Positions 1 to 12,590 of a stretch of 64,000 nucleotides of DNA are shown piece after piece. This DNA is from Parus major (taxonomy: Eukaryota > Chordata > Aves > Passeriformes > Paridae). Where the stretch lies: assembly GCF_001522545.3 (NCBI RefSeq), contig NC_031799.1, positions 37,125,522 to 37,189,521 of the forward strand, written 5' to 3'. Position 1 is the stretch's first letter. Each line of letters opens with the position of its first letter. The notes below the pieces were generated by a model. That model did not search any database, was not told where the DNA came from, and saw only the letters and a program-made list of their open reading frames with translations. Both the position numbers and the translations under genes were made by a program.

Positions 1-3000
1 TTTGAGTGAGTGCTAACCTAGCTGAAGAATGGGAAACTGCATGAAATAAACTAAAATTTCGTTAGAAGCCCAGGGGAGGTAAAACCTAAAAACCCAATCA
101 CAAATGCATTTCCAATGAACAGTTCTCTTACTCCATGCAACCAGTCCTATGCATGTACTACAACATAATTAAAAGTCAATTAAAAACAGCTTTACCAGCA
201 GTTTACTTGACACTTGCACTGTAAAAACAGGAAATTGACTTGCATAGTAAAAAATACTCAGCACAAAAGTTAACACAAAATAACTAATTTATGAAAAAAC
301 TGTCATGAGCAGAATTGTGGTGTTTTTCAGTTAAAATAATCTATTTATTACTCATAGTCAAATTCTGTGTCTAAATAGCAGGTAAAATACTAAGATTATG
401 CTTAGTTTGAGGAGTTTTTCTTTGGAAAGCCTAGTAAAGGATGTATTTTATGAGCTGTTGCAACAAAACCAACATTCAATGGAGAAAAAAGAAGAGTAAA
501 ATAATCCAGTTTGTGCCATTAGAGATCATCAAAGTTTGGAGAGTCACTGTTTCATCCATAGGCTTGGTAAAACACACCTTGAAGACATCAGATCCCAGGT
601 TGATACAGAAAGTTCTAGGATCCGCACATAAAAACAATGAACTGTACGGCTTCATCTTTCTTTCCCTTTCTCCAGCAAATGTAGAGAAGCTGGAAGTCTG
701 GTAAATAAGAGTCAGACATATCAATTAATTTAAGAGGAAGCTGTTTGCAATTAAAATATGAAAAATCCCAAATGGTGGATGTTTTTGTGTTTAGTTAAAA
801 ACAGAACAAAGGTGGAAACCCAGCTTGATTTTTCTTCCATTTTTTTTAAATTAAAATTGTCTGACCCTTTTTGAAGGTGTTTGAGTCAACTATTATTCTC
901 TATTATTATTTGAGCTTTTTTGGGCTTTTTGTCTCTTGTACAGTGGCATTATAAATTATAAATTATCAATTATGGAAAAATACTCCTTTTGTAAAACTGC
1001 AATATGATGTAAAATTATGAAAATGGATTATACAGTTGAAGTAAAAAATCCAAGCATGAAATGAGTGGAGAACCTGTCCACAGACATGTTTTCCCATATG
1101 AATGCAACAGATAAAAAATGTAATAAATTCATTCATCTACACCCACTTTAAATATCTGAGCTGATCAGCAGTTTCACTGATGTGCGGCCAGACTTTGAAG
1201 TCTATCTTAGCTCTCTGGAATTCGACCAGCCACTTTCCAGACCATATAATGCATTGCAGATCTTTCCACATTATGTATTCCAGATGGCCATATTCTTTGT
1301 GCATTTTGCCTTTCTTATTTAGGTTACTGGGGTGATTTGGGAATAAAACTTGCATGCTACAAAGTGACAACTGACATATCCTTATGCTATCATGCTGCTT
1401 AGATACTGATGATGGACTTTAATGAATGTTTGTGGAGGTTGGGGTTGTTGTTTTTTCTCCCCTCCTTCAATCACTTTTATGCCCCTCGATAATGAGAAAC
1501 TGAATGTGGCAGATTCTTCATGCAACACACGTCAGGCTTGAGTTTCAGAGGTGCAAGAACCCACAACTTTACATGAAATTAATCATAGCTGGAAAAACTT
1601 AACACCTTTTGTAGACCAAGCCGCTGATGAATGCAAATTTCTCCCAGGATTTCCACAATAAGGAAAGGAGCCCTTAAATTGAATTAGCTGAGGCCACCAA
1701 GCTTAGTTTAGGGACCAGATTATCTATACTATTGCAATCTTTTGCCTAAGGTTGAATTTAATCATTCTCACAAGCATCAGCAAGATCTTATCCACTGCCA
1801 CCCAGAAAATAGCAGATAAGCAGCCAAGAAATATAAGGATCTTGTTCTCCTGAAAGGATCTGAGAACACTGTATACCTTGGGAGATAAATCTATGTCATT
1901 TGTCACTCAGACCTCTAGATGGATCTTCATCTTCTACCTCATATTGTCTGTCATACTACATCGAACTGGAACAAAGCATTAGGTTTCCTAAGGCTACATT
2001 ATTCTCATCTCCCTGCCCTCGTTTTCCTCTCATCTCTCATTCCTTCCTTGAATTTGACAAGTCTGAAGAAGCTGGAATGCATTTGAAAAAATGTAACTCC
2101 AGAAACTACTACTTGTTCCATGCTTTACTATACTACATAAATGAAAAAAAAGAAAAAAAAAAAAAAAGACACAGACAACTATGAAAAGCCTTAAAGGAAC
2201 ATCGATCTGAAACCTACAAACATTTAGGTACATGCACAGACAAAACTGCTGAATGTAGGCAAAATCAGAGATTATTAGAAAAAAACTGTTGTGGAATACC
2301 ATATAAAATATAATGTTCAGTAAGGAGATGAAAATAACATCGCTGTAGACAACTTCTGTGCTTTCCATGCAGTGCCTCACACAATAGCTCTCCTCAAAAA
2401 AAGGTATTTCTGCTGTAAGAGTTAGATAATTGAAATGGCTTGTTTCATGCTGGTACTCAGTTAATGCCATTTGGAAACACAGATGTGGCCAGAAAAAAAG
2501 CTGGGGTTTTTTTGCAAAAGGATATTTATTCTTTGTGCCACCTACTATGTCTACCAAAGCTTGTCTCAGCACTGAAGAAGTACAGTGTGCAAACTTGAAA
2601 TGGGACATGGGGTAAGAGCAGATCTGCCAGGGAAACCAGAAACCATGCTGTTTTCTATTTTCCATCATTTTAACTGTTTAGTTTGCAATATGCCTTCTTC
2701 CTTCAAAAATTGCATTACTGTCCCCTACCTTGTGAAAAACGATGGCCTTCTAAACTTCAAACCAATGAAAACTGAGTTTCCAAATTATTAGGTTCCTGGA
2801 ACAGCAAATACCATTTAGGTTGTAAAGACAAAAGTAATGAAAAACAAACTCCTCCATATATGACACACAGTGAAATCTCTGCTTCCCTCTGGCCTGTGGC
2901 TATTGTCCAGCCCCAAATATGGCACTGTCTGATATAGGTTATTTGTGACTATAGCCTGGGAGCAGCACATTACCTCCAAATGTGATTTTCTGTCTCCTGC

Positions 3001-3248
3001 TGGAGACATTTCCCATCAGTCTCAGATGCCTTGAGGCTGCTCTCTTGGCCTCCCGGTGTTACTGTGAGAACCAAGTGCCCACTAGGGCTCCAGTTTCCAG
3101 GAAAATTCTGTGGTAAGGTGTTGGCATCACATTATTGGATGTCCCCAGAAGTAATGAGACTGCTTGACTATTTATCCTATGGTTTTCCTGAGATGTCCAG
3201 GCACACTCTCACACACTCTAAAACGACAATTTTTCAGCTCTCCGTGTG

Positions 3249-3272
3249 CTCCTCTGGTATATACCAGAGGAG
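3249..3272. repeat. Perfect 24-bp palindrome
   Basis: Arm CTCCTCTGGTAT is followed directly by its exact reverse complement, with no spacer. It could extrude as a cruciform or may have arisen by a template switch. No gene context suggests a binding site. Confidence 0.9.
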
Positions 3273-4071
3273 AGAGATGCTACAACTGTATTTGTAGAAG
3301 GATAGCATGGCTAGAAAGTGAAACAACAATCAAATTTCGCCCCAGACACTTTCTTTTGTTCACAAGTATTGCACAATTGTTTCCTTAGCTGTTGTATTTG
3401 GAAATAAGTTCTTCTGTAATTATTCGTGTTCCTTCTGTAGCTCTTTTTATTTTCACTGTATTCACAAGAAGCACTTCAAACCAGAGCAAATTAGGAACTT
3501 TCTGAATGTGGTGATAAAAAAACAAAGCCCTTCCCAGTACATTTCAGTGGTTGGTGAGGTTTTTGCCAGCACCTGTGATTGACCAGCTGCTAGCAAGGAA
3601 GAAATCCATGAAGCTGAAGAGTGCTTATTCCATGTTCACTGACAAATCTTTGCACTCAGAATAACAAAGTTCAGCCCCCAGAGACCATCTTTCCTGTTTG
3701 CTTACCAAACAGGAAATAAGGCTATTTTCATATGTGCCACAAGGTAAAACATGAAATGAAAGTACAGCCTCCTACTTTAAAAGAGGAAATTGTTGCATAG
3801 ATCTCCAAAAATCTTCTTGCTCCCTTGTTGGGAGTTCATGTTAATTTTTTAATTTAATGCTCAAGAGATGTGGCTCTTCAGCACTGCTCTGTTCTAAGTC
3901 ACAGTTTCTCGGTTTAGTGTTTTAGGAATGAAAAAAAAAATCCTTCAGTAAATTTTTATATTCCTAGAAATTGCCTCTTATCCCTACTATTGTGAGAAAA
4001 GGGATAGGTAGGTACCTGGCTTAGCTTCTGCAGTTCTTATACTGTTCATTTTTAATATCATTATGTTTTGA

Positions 4072-4091
4072 CACACAATTGGAATTGTGTG
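4072..4091. repeat. Short inverted repeat, 9-bp arms with a 2-bp spacer
   Basis: CACACAATT, spacer GG, then AATTGTGTG. The arms are exact. The sequence CAATTGGAAT also recurs immediately to the right. Confidence 0.75.
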
Positions 4092-6746
4092 CAATTGGAA
4101 TGGAGGTCCTTACACCTGCCCCAAGTTTGTTTTCTCATCCTAATGTAGTTGCCACTGTCCCATGCACAGCTCCCAGCTAAAGTAGGGAAGTAGACAGGAT
4201 CCAGTGGTTCACACAGACACATGTGAGCAAAAAAGAAAAACAAAAAAACCTACAAATAGTAGAATTTACTTTAGTTTGATTTTCTTATACATGTTTTTTG
4301 CACTACTACTACCAGAATAGCCAAGCTGAGGATACATTCAGAGCTCTGAGTGATGAGGCACAATGGTTGACAGGGTTATATCTCTCCCATTGTACAGCTG
4401 AATGAGCCAAAACCAGTTAAGTGCTCAAACCCATCAGCTCCTGTAACCTCACCTGGTCTGTGAGTGCAGTCTTCAATCCAGGCAAGCCAGCAGACATCCA
4501 CAGCCATGTGGCTGTCAAGGCTTGGCCACACCTTCAGGGACCAGAGGACAGGAGCTGCACCACCTTCCCCAAGCAATGTCATTCCTACTAGGGACTCAGA
4601 CCCTCATCTTGACAATGTCCCTGGGAAGGCAACAAAGTTTTATTCTGAAGCACAATATAAAGAAAATTTCTCTAGGTCATGTAAGAAATTTCTATTGCAA
4701 GAAAAACAAACACAAATCTCTCTCATCCATCTTGTTGCACTGTCTCTTTAAATAATGCATTTCTTTAGCAGCTGGGGCGGCCTTCAGTGCTGAAACATCA
4801 GCTGCTTTTGGAAAAGAGTTTTATATATAGTGCTCTGAGTCAAAAAGGATTGAATTCCCCTTCATTGTGGACATCACTTCTGCGTCATTCCACTTATTCC
4901 AAGACAGTGTAAACTGTGACGGGAAAGGCTACCCTCTTTAAATTATGTTGACTTTATTGTGTCTTATAACAATTATCCTTCAGCTGCACTTTACCTACAG
5001 TTGTCTAGTCATCTGATGCTGGGAAATCAAGGCTGGCACAGTATTAAGGGCCATTCACCAGTTGCTAGGGTGTTGAATTCGATCCTAGTTAAATATCTTC
5101 CAAACTTTCCATGCTATTGCAGTGAAAACAGAGTATGTTACCTGGCAACAAAATGTGATTTTTATATAACTGGTATTTCATTTACTGCTTATTCTGAAAG
5201 GCATCAAGGAGAAACCATGCTAAAACTGAGGGTTTATACATTTATTTAAAATCTGCGGCAAGGTCTTTGATTTGTTGTTGACAGAGTTTCCAAAAAGTAC
5301 ATAAAAGTAGGACTCATTCTGTGAACAAAGTCAATGAAGTTAACTCTTGCCTTGAAAACACTTAAAGGTCTTCTCCTCTGAACAGTTTCATAAAGAAAAC
5401 TAAGATGTTATCCATCATTTTGAAAAATAGATTTCACAAGGCATCTCTGCTAGAAACAAAATAACACCAAGATTTTGCCATCTTTTTTCTCAAACCATAA
5501 ACTCTAAGACAAGAATTCTATGAAGGGCCTGTACATGTGTGTGTCCCTTCTCCTATGCACCTATGCCCATCTCACAGGCCTTCAGCTCTCTAAACCCTTA
5601 GCCCTGTGTTTGGCACTGACAACTATATAACAGTTCAGCATCTTCTGTCTCTCTCTAGGTTATCTGTAGATCCCTGGTTTTCCACCTAGAGAGCAGGGCA
5701 GCTGCATAGGCAGTTTGTGGATGTGGGGCTAGGGATGAGATACAGATGTGACCTCATGTGTGCACTCACAGCAGGTCTGTGAACCTCAGAGTCCCCTCCA
5801 GCACTGGCTGCAAACATGTAGGTGGGTAAGAGTTTTCCTAACTCAAGTGTCCTTGCTTGAATGCTTCCAATATTTCTGATAGGCTTGCTGCTGCTTATTA
5901 AAGAATAAGCCCATGTGGTCATACTGTCATATGCAGTCCCTCAGTAAGCCCACAGCCCTACTGACTGGACTTTCAGAAGTATCCTAACACACATGAGAAG
6001 AAGGCCTCTTGCTCCAGACAGTACTGTCTCTAGAAATTCCACTTTGAGCTTGGAGCACAGGCCTGGTCTAAGGACAGTGTGCTTTGCTGTTTAAGAGCAG
6101 AACCAATGCCATAAAAGTGAAGAAGGGAAGAAGATATAGTGCTAAGCATAAACCATACCAGTTATTGCAGACTGTGCTGCAATAATCCAATCTGCTAAAG
6201 AAAGAAAAAAAAGCAGTGGGGAGGAATAAATGGTGCTGGCAAATATTTACATACCAGAACTGGAATAGAGGACCTCTAAAATGCTTATGGAGCTAAGTGA
6301 TCTTAGATCTGTTGTTACATGCATGTCAGTCAGTTCAAGAGTCAGGGATCCAGTGTAAAAGGATCATCAGTTTTTACTCAGTTCTCTACTGTCAAAGACT
6401 GTTTTCCAGTTATAAACACCTTATTGCCCACATAAGGATATCAATCACAACTGGCCATAGTCAAAGCTGTGTAAACAGCAAATTTTGAACATCAACAAGT
6501 CTTTTTTCTTTCCATTTCACAGTCCCACTGATGATACTACTCAAATTTCAAATCACTGCATATCAAAACATGCAGACATCTTAGAAAAAGCAGAATTCAT
6601 ATCTTACTTATATATTCTTTTCTGACTCCTGTGTCCATGACAAGTAAGGATTGACGATTATCAGGCATCTGGGGATGAGAAACATTAGCAAGCTTTTTTT
6701 TTTCCCTGTTTCAGTAAGAGGCTGAAAGGTTGCAATCGCTCTTTCT

Positions 6747-6844
6747 AAAACAAAAAACAAAAACAACAACAACAACAAAAAAAAACCAACCCCAAACCAA
6801 CAAAAAAAAACCAAACAAAAACCCCCAAAACAAACAAACAAAAA
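6747..6844. repeat. A/C-only low-complexity tract, 98 bp
   Basis: Ninety-eight consecutive plus-strand bases contain only A and C, including (AAC)n and CAAA-type units. The open frames across it encode only Phe/Leu/Gly/Val-rich strings and are not genes. Confidence 0.9.
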
Positions 6845-7432
6845 GGTTAAATATTTCATATCTAAGATTAAAAAGATAAATTACCTGAATCCAATGTGTT
6901 TTACTATCAGGAGATATGTATAAGTACAATGCCAATGATGACACTCTGTTAACACTGATGGTATCTTTGGGGCATGCCCAAAGCCATGTCTCCACAGGAG
7001 CAGAACAACAGTTCTCCTTCAAAGACACTGCATAAGAAGAATACTTGCCACAATTATGAAAAGGGAAATAATTCCAGGAAAAAGGAGTAATTTCCAACTA
7101 TGACCTAGAAAGCTTTAGCCTCTGGTATTGATTTCTGTGTTGCAGCCTGTGTTACAGACGAAACATTTCAAGGACTCTGCTAAATACTGGTAACCTGTCT
7201 ACAGCTTCAGGACAATTTTCAAGATGTTTATCCATAAGGGAAGGTACTGTTTTGGAGGAGAGGTTGTGAATCTGGACACTCTGGAGCCATTCCTCTTCTT
7301 CTTTCCCAGCATCACCAAGGGGTGAGACAGGCTATATCCCTGCCTTGTCTTCTTAGTGTTCACATATAAATTACAGATACTGCACACAAATTTCTTTCTG
7401 GACGCCTTGCTGGTACTGCCTGTCTTCTCACC
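6845..7432. other. Unassigned non-coding DNA left of the CR1-L-like copy
   Basis: No gene or RNA is seen. The right part may be a further decayed piece of the neighbouring CR1-like element, but I could not match it with any certainty. Confidence 0.5.
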
Positions 7433-7860
7433 CTCCTCTGGCAGCAAGTTCCAGAAGTTCACTGTGTGCTCTGTAAATGAACACCTTTTCATCTGACTTG
7501 AGGTGATCCATGAACGTCATGGAGTATCCTCTAGCTCTAGCAATGTGAGATTGACTGGATAGGATCCTCACATCCAAGTTATTCACTGCCTTTATGATTT
7601 TGTAGATGTGTCATATCATACCCCAGCTCTCTCCTTTCTGTGCCAGAGTCACAGTCCTCCTAAACCCTTCTGCTAAGACTGCTCCTCTGCCAACCTAAGC
7701 ATTTTGCTTTCCTTTGTGTGTGATTTCCAAGTACATTACACCCCTCTCTTGCTCCAGAGACAGGCTCTGCATGCAGCACTACAAGGTTTTATTAGGTGGC
7801 AAAACAGTGTCCTCTGCCATTAGGATCCTTCCTGATAATGCCAAATATATTTTTGGATTT
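7433..7860 (-). mobile_element. Old CR1-L-like LINE fragment (3' portion)
   Basis: The plus strand follows, with many substitutions, the reverse complement of an ancient amniote CR1 3' region: a block starting CTGGCAGCAAGTTCCA, then a segment ending TTTATGATTTTGTAGATGTG, then CATATCATACCCCAGCTCTC, then a block around TGCATGCAGCA. Element sense is therefore minus. Divergence is high and no intact frame survives. The match is from memory of the family, so the edges are approximate. Confidence 0.6.
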
Positions 7861-10800
7861 TTTGGGGGAGAGGGTTGGAGGGTTTACTAAACTAAAGTAG
7901 GGGATGGATCAATGTTGTATCCAGAGACTTGAGGCTTGAGGCTGCAGAGTATTAGCAGAGAGGGTGTTCAGAGAGGGAGCTGAGAGCTGATGAGAGTCAG
8001 GGGTGGTGTGTCTGAGTTCATAAATAAATAGTGTCTTATGTCAAGTTCTTGTGTATGATAAAGTAGCAGCTTTGAGAGAGAGAAGAAATCAGTACCAGCT
8101 ATTGTTCTGCATCCTGGTAGCCCAAAAACTGGTGAGTAATTGCTTTTCAGTCTCTTCTGAAGAGGAACAGTGGCCTGGACAAAGGGTTGCTGCTCAATAT
8201 CTGGGTTTTTTTGTGAATAGTATTTATTGGCCTCAGACTGAAATATTTTAGGGTGAAAATTAGAAAAGAAAAATAGGTACCTCGATCTTTAAACTTGGAT
8301 TTGGTTTTATTTTCCTTCAGCAGTGAGACAACACATGTTTTTCAGAAACACATGTTTTTCAGCACATCACTCAGATAGGTGGCCAGCTGGCTCACTTGCT
8401 TAGGGTGAGTTTTCAGTGTCTGGCAATGTCCTGATGTGTGACCTGTTAGTGGTCATACCAAGATCAGAGACTTGGTGTTCATGCTGTGAGATTGCCCACA
8501 ATCAGGTTTCCTGGCTCCTTGGAAGAGCCGCAGTCACCACTTCTCTTAGATGGTACAGCATGGGAGCAAACTATCAGAAACCCCCAAGCTCCCATTCAAA
8601 CCATTGAAGTGCACTTTTTGTAAAAGCAGATTTTAGTTAAAAACCATGTATCCCATATAACAGCAGAACACTTTTAGCAGAGCTATTGAAATGCTGATTA
8701 TGATAGTATTTCCTACAGGAATGTTCTTTTTACTTGAATTTCTTCATGAGTCTCAGGAAATCAGTGGGATTCAGTTACAATTTGCTATGGAGAAGAGCTA
8801 TTGAAATGCTGATTATGATAGTATTTCCTACAGGAATGTCCTTTTTACTTGAATTCCTTCATGAGTCCCAGGAAATCAGTGGGATTCAGTTACAATTTGT
8901 TATGGACCAAATGGAGTTTGTTAAATCTTGTGGCTACATGAAGCGCAGCTCATATCCTCATTTATTTTTCACATATTTTTTAAATCTATTTATCATCCAA
9001 ACCCCTCCATTACAGGTGCACTTCAGGAAAGGGAGCTAATAATCTGACATGATTCATGCAGTGAAGACCTGACACCTCCAGCCATTCTTTTCAAGTGCTC
9101 TTGGCACTAGTTAATATTTTCCACCTTTACTTTAGGTAATTTCCTAGTTTTCTATGGACAAGAAAAACATTTCAATGACACCCACAGCTCCAAACCACTA
9201 CTTAGCACATAATGAACTAATTTAAACCAAGTCAATTTGATTCCAATTTTCCGCCATGTGAAACAGATGCTTTTTGCTAGGGCCAAAAGCTGTACATAAA
9301 GAACAGTAGCATGTGAGCGCATTCCTAACTCTAGGTGTAAATCAAGCCTCCATAGTACTACATTTCAAACAGCATTTAGGATAAAGTAGAAAATATATGA
9401 AATTACAGGCTTAAACACTCTGTGTTTGCCATTTCATTCCAGATCACTTCCCAGATGTAAAATTTTGGTTTTTGTGAAGTTTAGTTTGCTTGTTTGTTTT
9501 GGTAATGAAAAGAAGATTCAGTAGCTGCTTATTTTGTTTTTTAGTGAAGGCATGGTTTTGTACTAAAATATTTGTAACAATCTGATGAAACTATCAATCT
9601 CCACAAGACTAGGCTGTCAAAATTTAACCTTTAACATATTAAACTACTGAGTAAAAATAGCACTTCTTTTTTCACCTCAGTGCATCTTCCTATGAAGCAT
9701 CCTAAACTAAGTGCATCTTAAACTGATATGTAACTGCAGTAATGACTGCAGCACATGAGACAACCTGTCTTATTCTCCAGGACCCTACTAAAGCTCTAAA
9801 TCCTCCAAGAAATACATACATTATTGTATTTGCGTTTCAAGCTTTTGTATACTTTTTATCACCACACACCATCAAAGACAGGGTTTAGATCTCCTAACAA
9901 AGTCAGAATACACAATAGTATCTCTCTAATACTGCCACGTGTGGCTAACAATAGGACTGCAATAACAAGGTCCTAATTTCAAAGTCAAGGTTCCATGTCA
10001 TTAAGTAATGGATTACACAGAACACTCTCTAACACAACTGCGTGGCTACGCAAAAAGCAAGTGCTATCTTAGAACACTTGACACTTTCAAGTCATTGATG
10101 ATGGACAAGGGTGCTCTCTTTGCTGTGATTTTGGGAAGGAGATAGAGAGAGAGATATCTATCTTCTGCTACTTGGGAAGATAGGGCTGTATCCTAACAAG
10201 ACCTTTGATAAAAGAAAAATGTTTTGGTTCCCAGGAGGGAAAAGGAGATAATTGGCTTCTTGTCATATTTTGTCTAAGCAAATACAGCAGGAAAGTCTGT
10301 CAGCAGAAGTTAGTTGAGAAGTTATTGCCTGAAGTGAAGAAATGGTGGAATATTTTCTATGTACTGTTTTTGAATTTTTTATTAATCCATTTCCAGGTTC
10401 ACTTGCTTTTATTGTCCAGTTGTTACCTTTAAGCTGTTATTGAATGCAGTCTGTAAGTTAATTCAGGCCCAAAAGGTACGTAAAGCCACACAGAGCAAAA
10501 GCCTGAGACGGCAGGTACTGAGCACACCTGTCATGTTGCAAGGTCTTTTAGATAAAGGAAACAAATAAAGAATCTTCCTAGGAAGGAAATACAGCATTTT
10601 TAAATACAGTCATAACTTGAATGATCTGGAATCATCCTGTGTGGATACAGTGTGAATTCAGGCACCATGACAGGCAGAAGTGCAGAAAATCACACACTCA
10701 CAGATAACAACCTAATGTGCATCAGTGAACCTGACATCTGTGTACCTAGTAAGTAAGCAACTTCTAGAGCACAATATGAGCAGTACTGTAGAGGTGATAT

Positions 10801-12530
10801 TCACAACAAATGTGTTTCAGCAGTTTTGTTCCAGAGTAGCTCTGATCTGGTTTGTGCTAAATGTCCATTAGCAATGGGAGTACAGTCAATGTGCTGCTGA
10901 GTGATGTTCTCTGGTTTAGTTTAACCATAAAGGAATGTATGTTTTGTGCCCTGAGACCAATCAGTGATCTGAAAGTCCATGTGCTGGAGTGATTAGGAAA
11001 ATTCCTTAAAGGCACTCGCTTAACTAAACCAAAAAAACTAATATTACCTAGTGGAACTAGAGCAGCAGCTCCTTCTGTGGGCCAGCAGTTCATGCTGCTG
11101 CAAGCAAAAACTAAAGAAAATAATGAGAACTGATGAGCAGCATGTCATTTCAGAAGACTGATGATCCTGACTGCTTTGGTTCCATGATAATGTAATCCTA
11201 GTGACAGATACTGACAAACCCAGAAATCATTCATCAGCATATGCTTAGTGTGTAATACATATGTTATATAAAAATAAATGCTATTTAACATGAATTTAAT
11301 GTACTCTGATGCAAATTGTTTCTCAAAACAACTTTGTACCTGTATGGAAGTCCAGGTCAGGGAGTATCAGGTGATTCAAGAAGGGAAATCGGGGACACTT
11401 GTTATTTGTGGAACAGGGGTTGAGGGCAATCATTTTACTACAGTCACCACTACCTGTGCTAGACCTCAAACTCTTCCAAAGACTGAAAACCATATGGTGC
11501 ATTGCAACTGCAGGAAAGGGTGAGGTGGAGACATGGGCTGAATAATTGGTATGGCTGTGTACCTATGGCTTGTCTGCATGTGACGGAACTGTCCAGTGGA
11601 TCTGCCTCTTTCCACCTCTGTGACCAGCAGAAGAGACAGCCATCCTTTAGTTGTAGTTCCAGCCAGATCAACTAAATAGGTATTGCTCATTCCTCAGCAC
11701 ACTTGGGGAGCAAACCAGGATGTCTGGGGCTTTTTTCAGCATTCCAAATGAAACAATGAAGGTAATTATTTCTTTGCTTTTCAAAATGATACTGAATTTG
11801 TATCTAATTAGAAGAAGTACCTGGAGGGTTTCCCATGGTTGCTTTTCTTTTTTTTTTTTCCTTCTTCCTTCAAAGGTCTTTCAGCACAGCATCATTGTTA
11901 CAATACTTCCCTGAGGGATCAGCCTTGCAATCCCAGATCTGGCAAGGGTCCCACAGGCTCTAACAACTGCTCAGCTTGAGTATGTGTTACTGACTGGGCC
12001 CTTGGTGGATAATTAATTTGGAAAAGGGGACTATACTGTATCTAATGGTCTTTTTGCTGAAAAAAAAAAGAAAAAAAGTTCCTGTTTGTTGAAATTGTTC
12101 CATCTGCATTAAATTCACCTGAGAGACTATTTCAAATATTTCACCTGATGTCCTTTAAATGATTACAAATAGTAATACATGGTGTTTTGATACTTTATGT
12201 TACTAAAAGATTTCAAAACTCATAAGAATTGCTTCATTTAATGAAAATAATTTTGCTTCTGATTCTACTGATCTAATATTTCATTTTACATAAGTCAAGC
12301 AAAAATCTTTTTAAAACACCCACACAACAAGGAATATCCTCCTTCTCTTTACATTTGTACTCTTTAGACCTACCAGCATCAGTAAGAGCATCCTTAAAAA
12401 CCTGCAAGTGTGAATGACTTCATTCTGAATTCCACCTATTTCCTGAATATCTGTCAGCTGACGATGGATTTGTCACCATTAACAGATGATAGGGCACAAG
12501 AATTTTACCAGCTGGTCCAATAAATTACAG
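7861..12530. other. Gene-free AT-rich DNA
   Basis: No gene is recognised. It includes a 15-bp direct repeat ACACATGTTTTTCAG at 8,331-8,345 and 8,348-8,362, a 115-bp tandem duplication (separate entry), poly-T at 11,847-11,860 and A-rich runs near 12,060. The short open frames look random. Confidence 0.6.
8679..8908. repeat. 115-bp tandem duplication (two copies)
   Basis: The segment beginning AGAGCTATTGAAATGCTG at 8,679 is repeated in direct orientation from 8,794. The two copies are 115 bp apart and differ at four positions that I can see, all C/T transitions. It is not a known mobile element as far as I can tell. The identity of about 96-97% suggests a fairly recent local duplication. Confidence 0.95.
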
Positions 12531-12532
12531 GT

Positions 12533-12590
12533 GCACAGACTCATTTAAGTTAGAAAATACCTCTGAGACCACTGTGTCCAAAAAACAAAG
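12533..12590 (-). mobile_element. Short relic of a CR1 3' tail
   Basis: The stretch reading TTAAGTTAGAAAATACCTC followed by GAGACCACTGTGTCCA resembles the reverse complement of the conserved CR1 3' end (…GGTTGGAAAAGACCT…ATCATCGAGTCCA). It is only about 55 bp and diverged, so chance resemblance is possible. Confidence 0.45.

Larger units (their letters stand above)
1..6746. other. Gene-free AT-rich DNA
   Basis: No coding exon, RNA gene or recognisable transposon. It has short A-rich runs (2,142-2,168), a perfect 24-bp palindrome at 3,249-3,272 and a 9-bp-arm quasi-palindrome at 4,072-4,091. The longest open frame here is 212 codons on the minus strand (2,030-2,668). I do not recognise it, and part of it is a phenylalanine run encoded by the A-tract. 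Confidence 0.6.

Noticed and set aside
6608..7097. Hydrophobic minus-strand frames resembling membrane proteins
   Set aside because: The hydrophobic runs are only the A/C tract read as Phe/Leu/Val/Gly.
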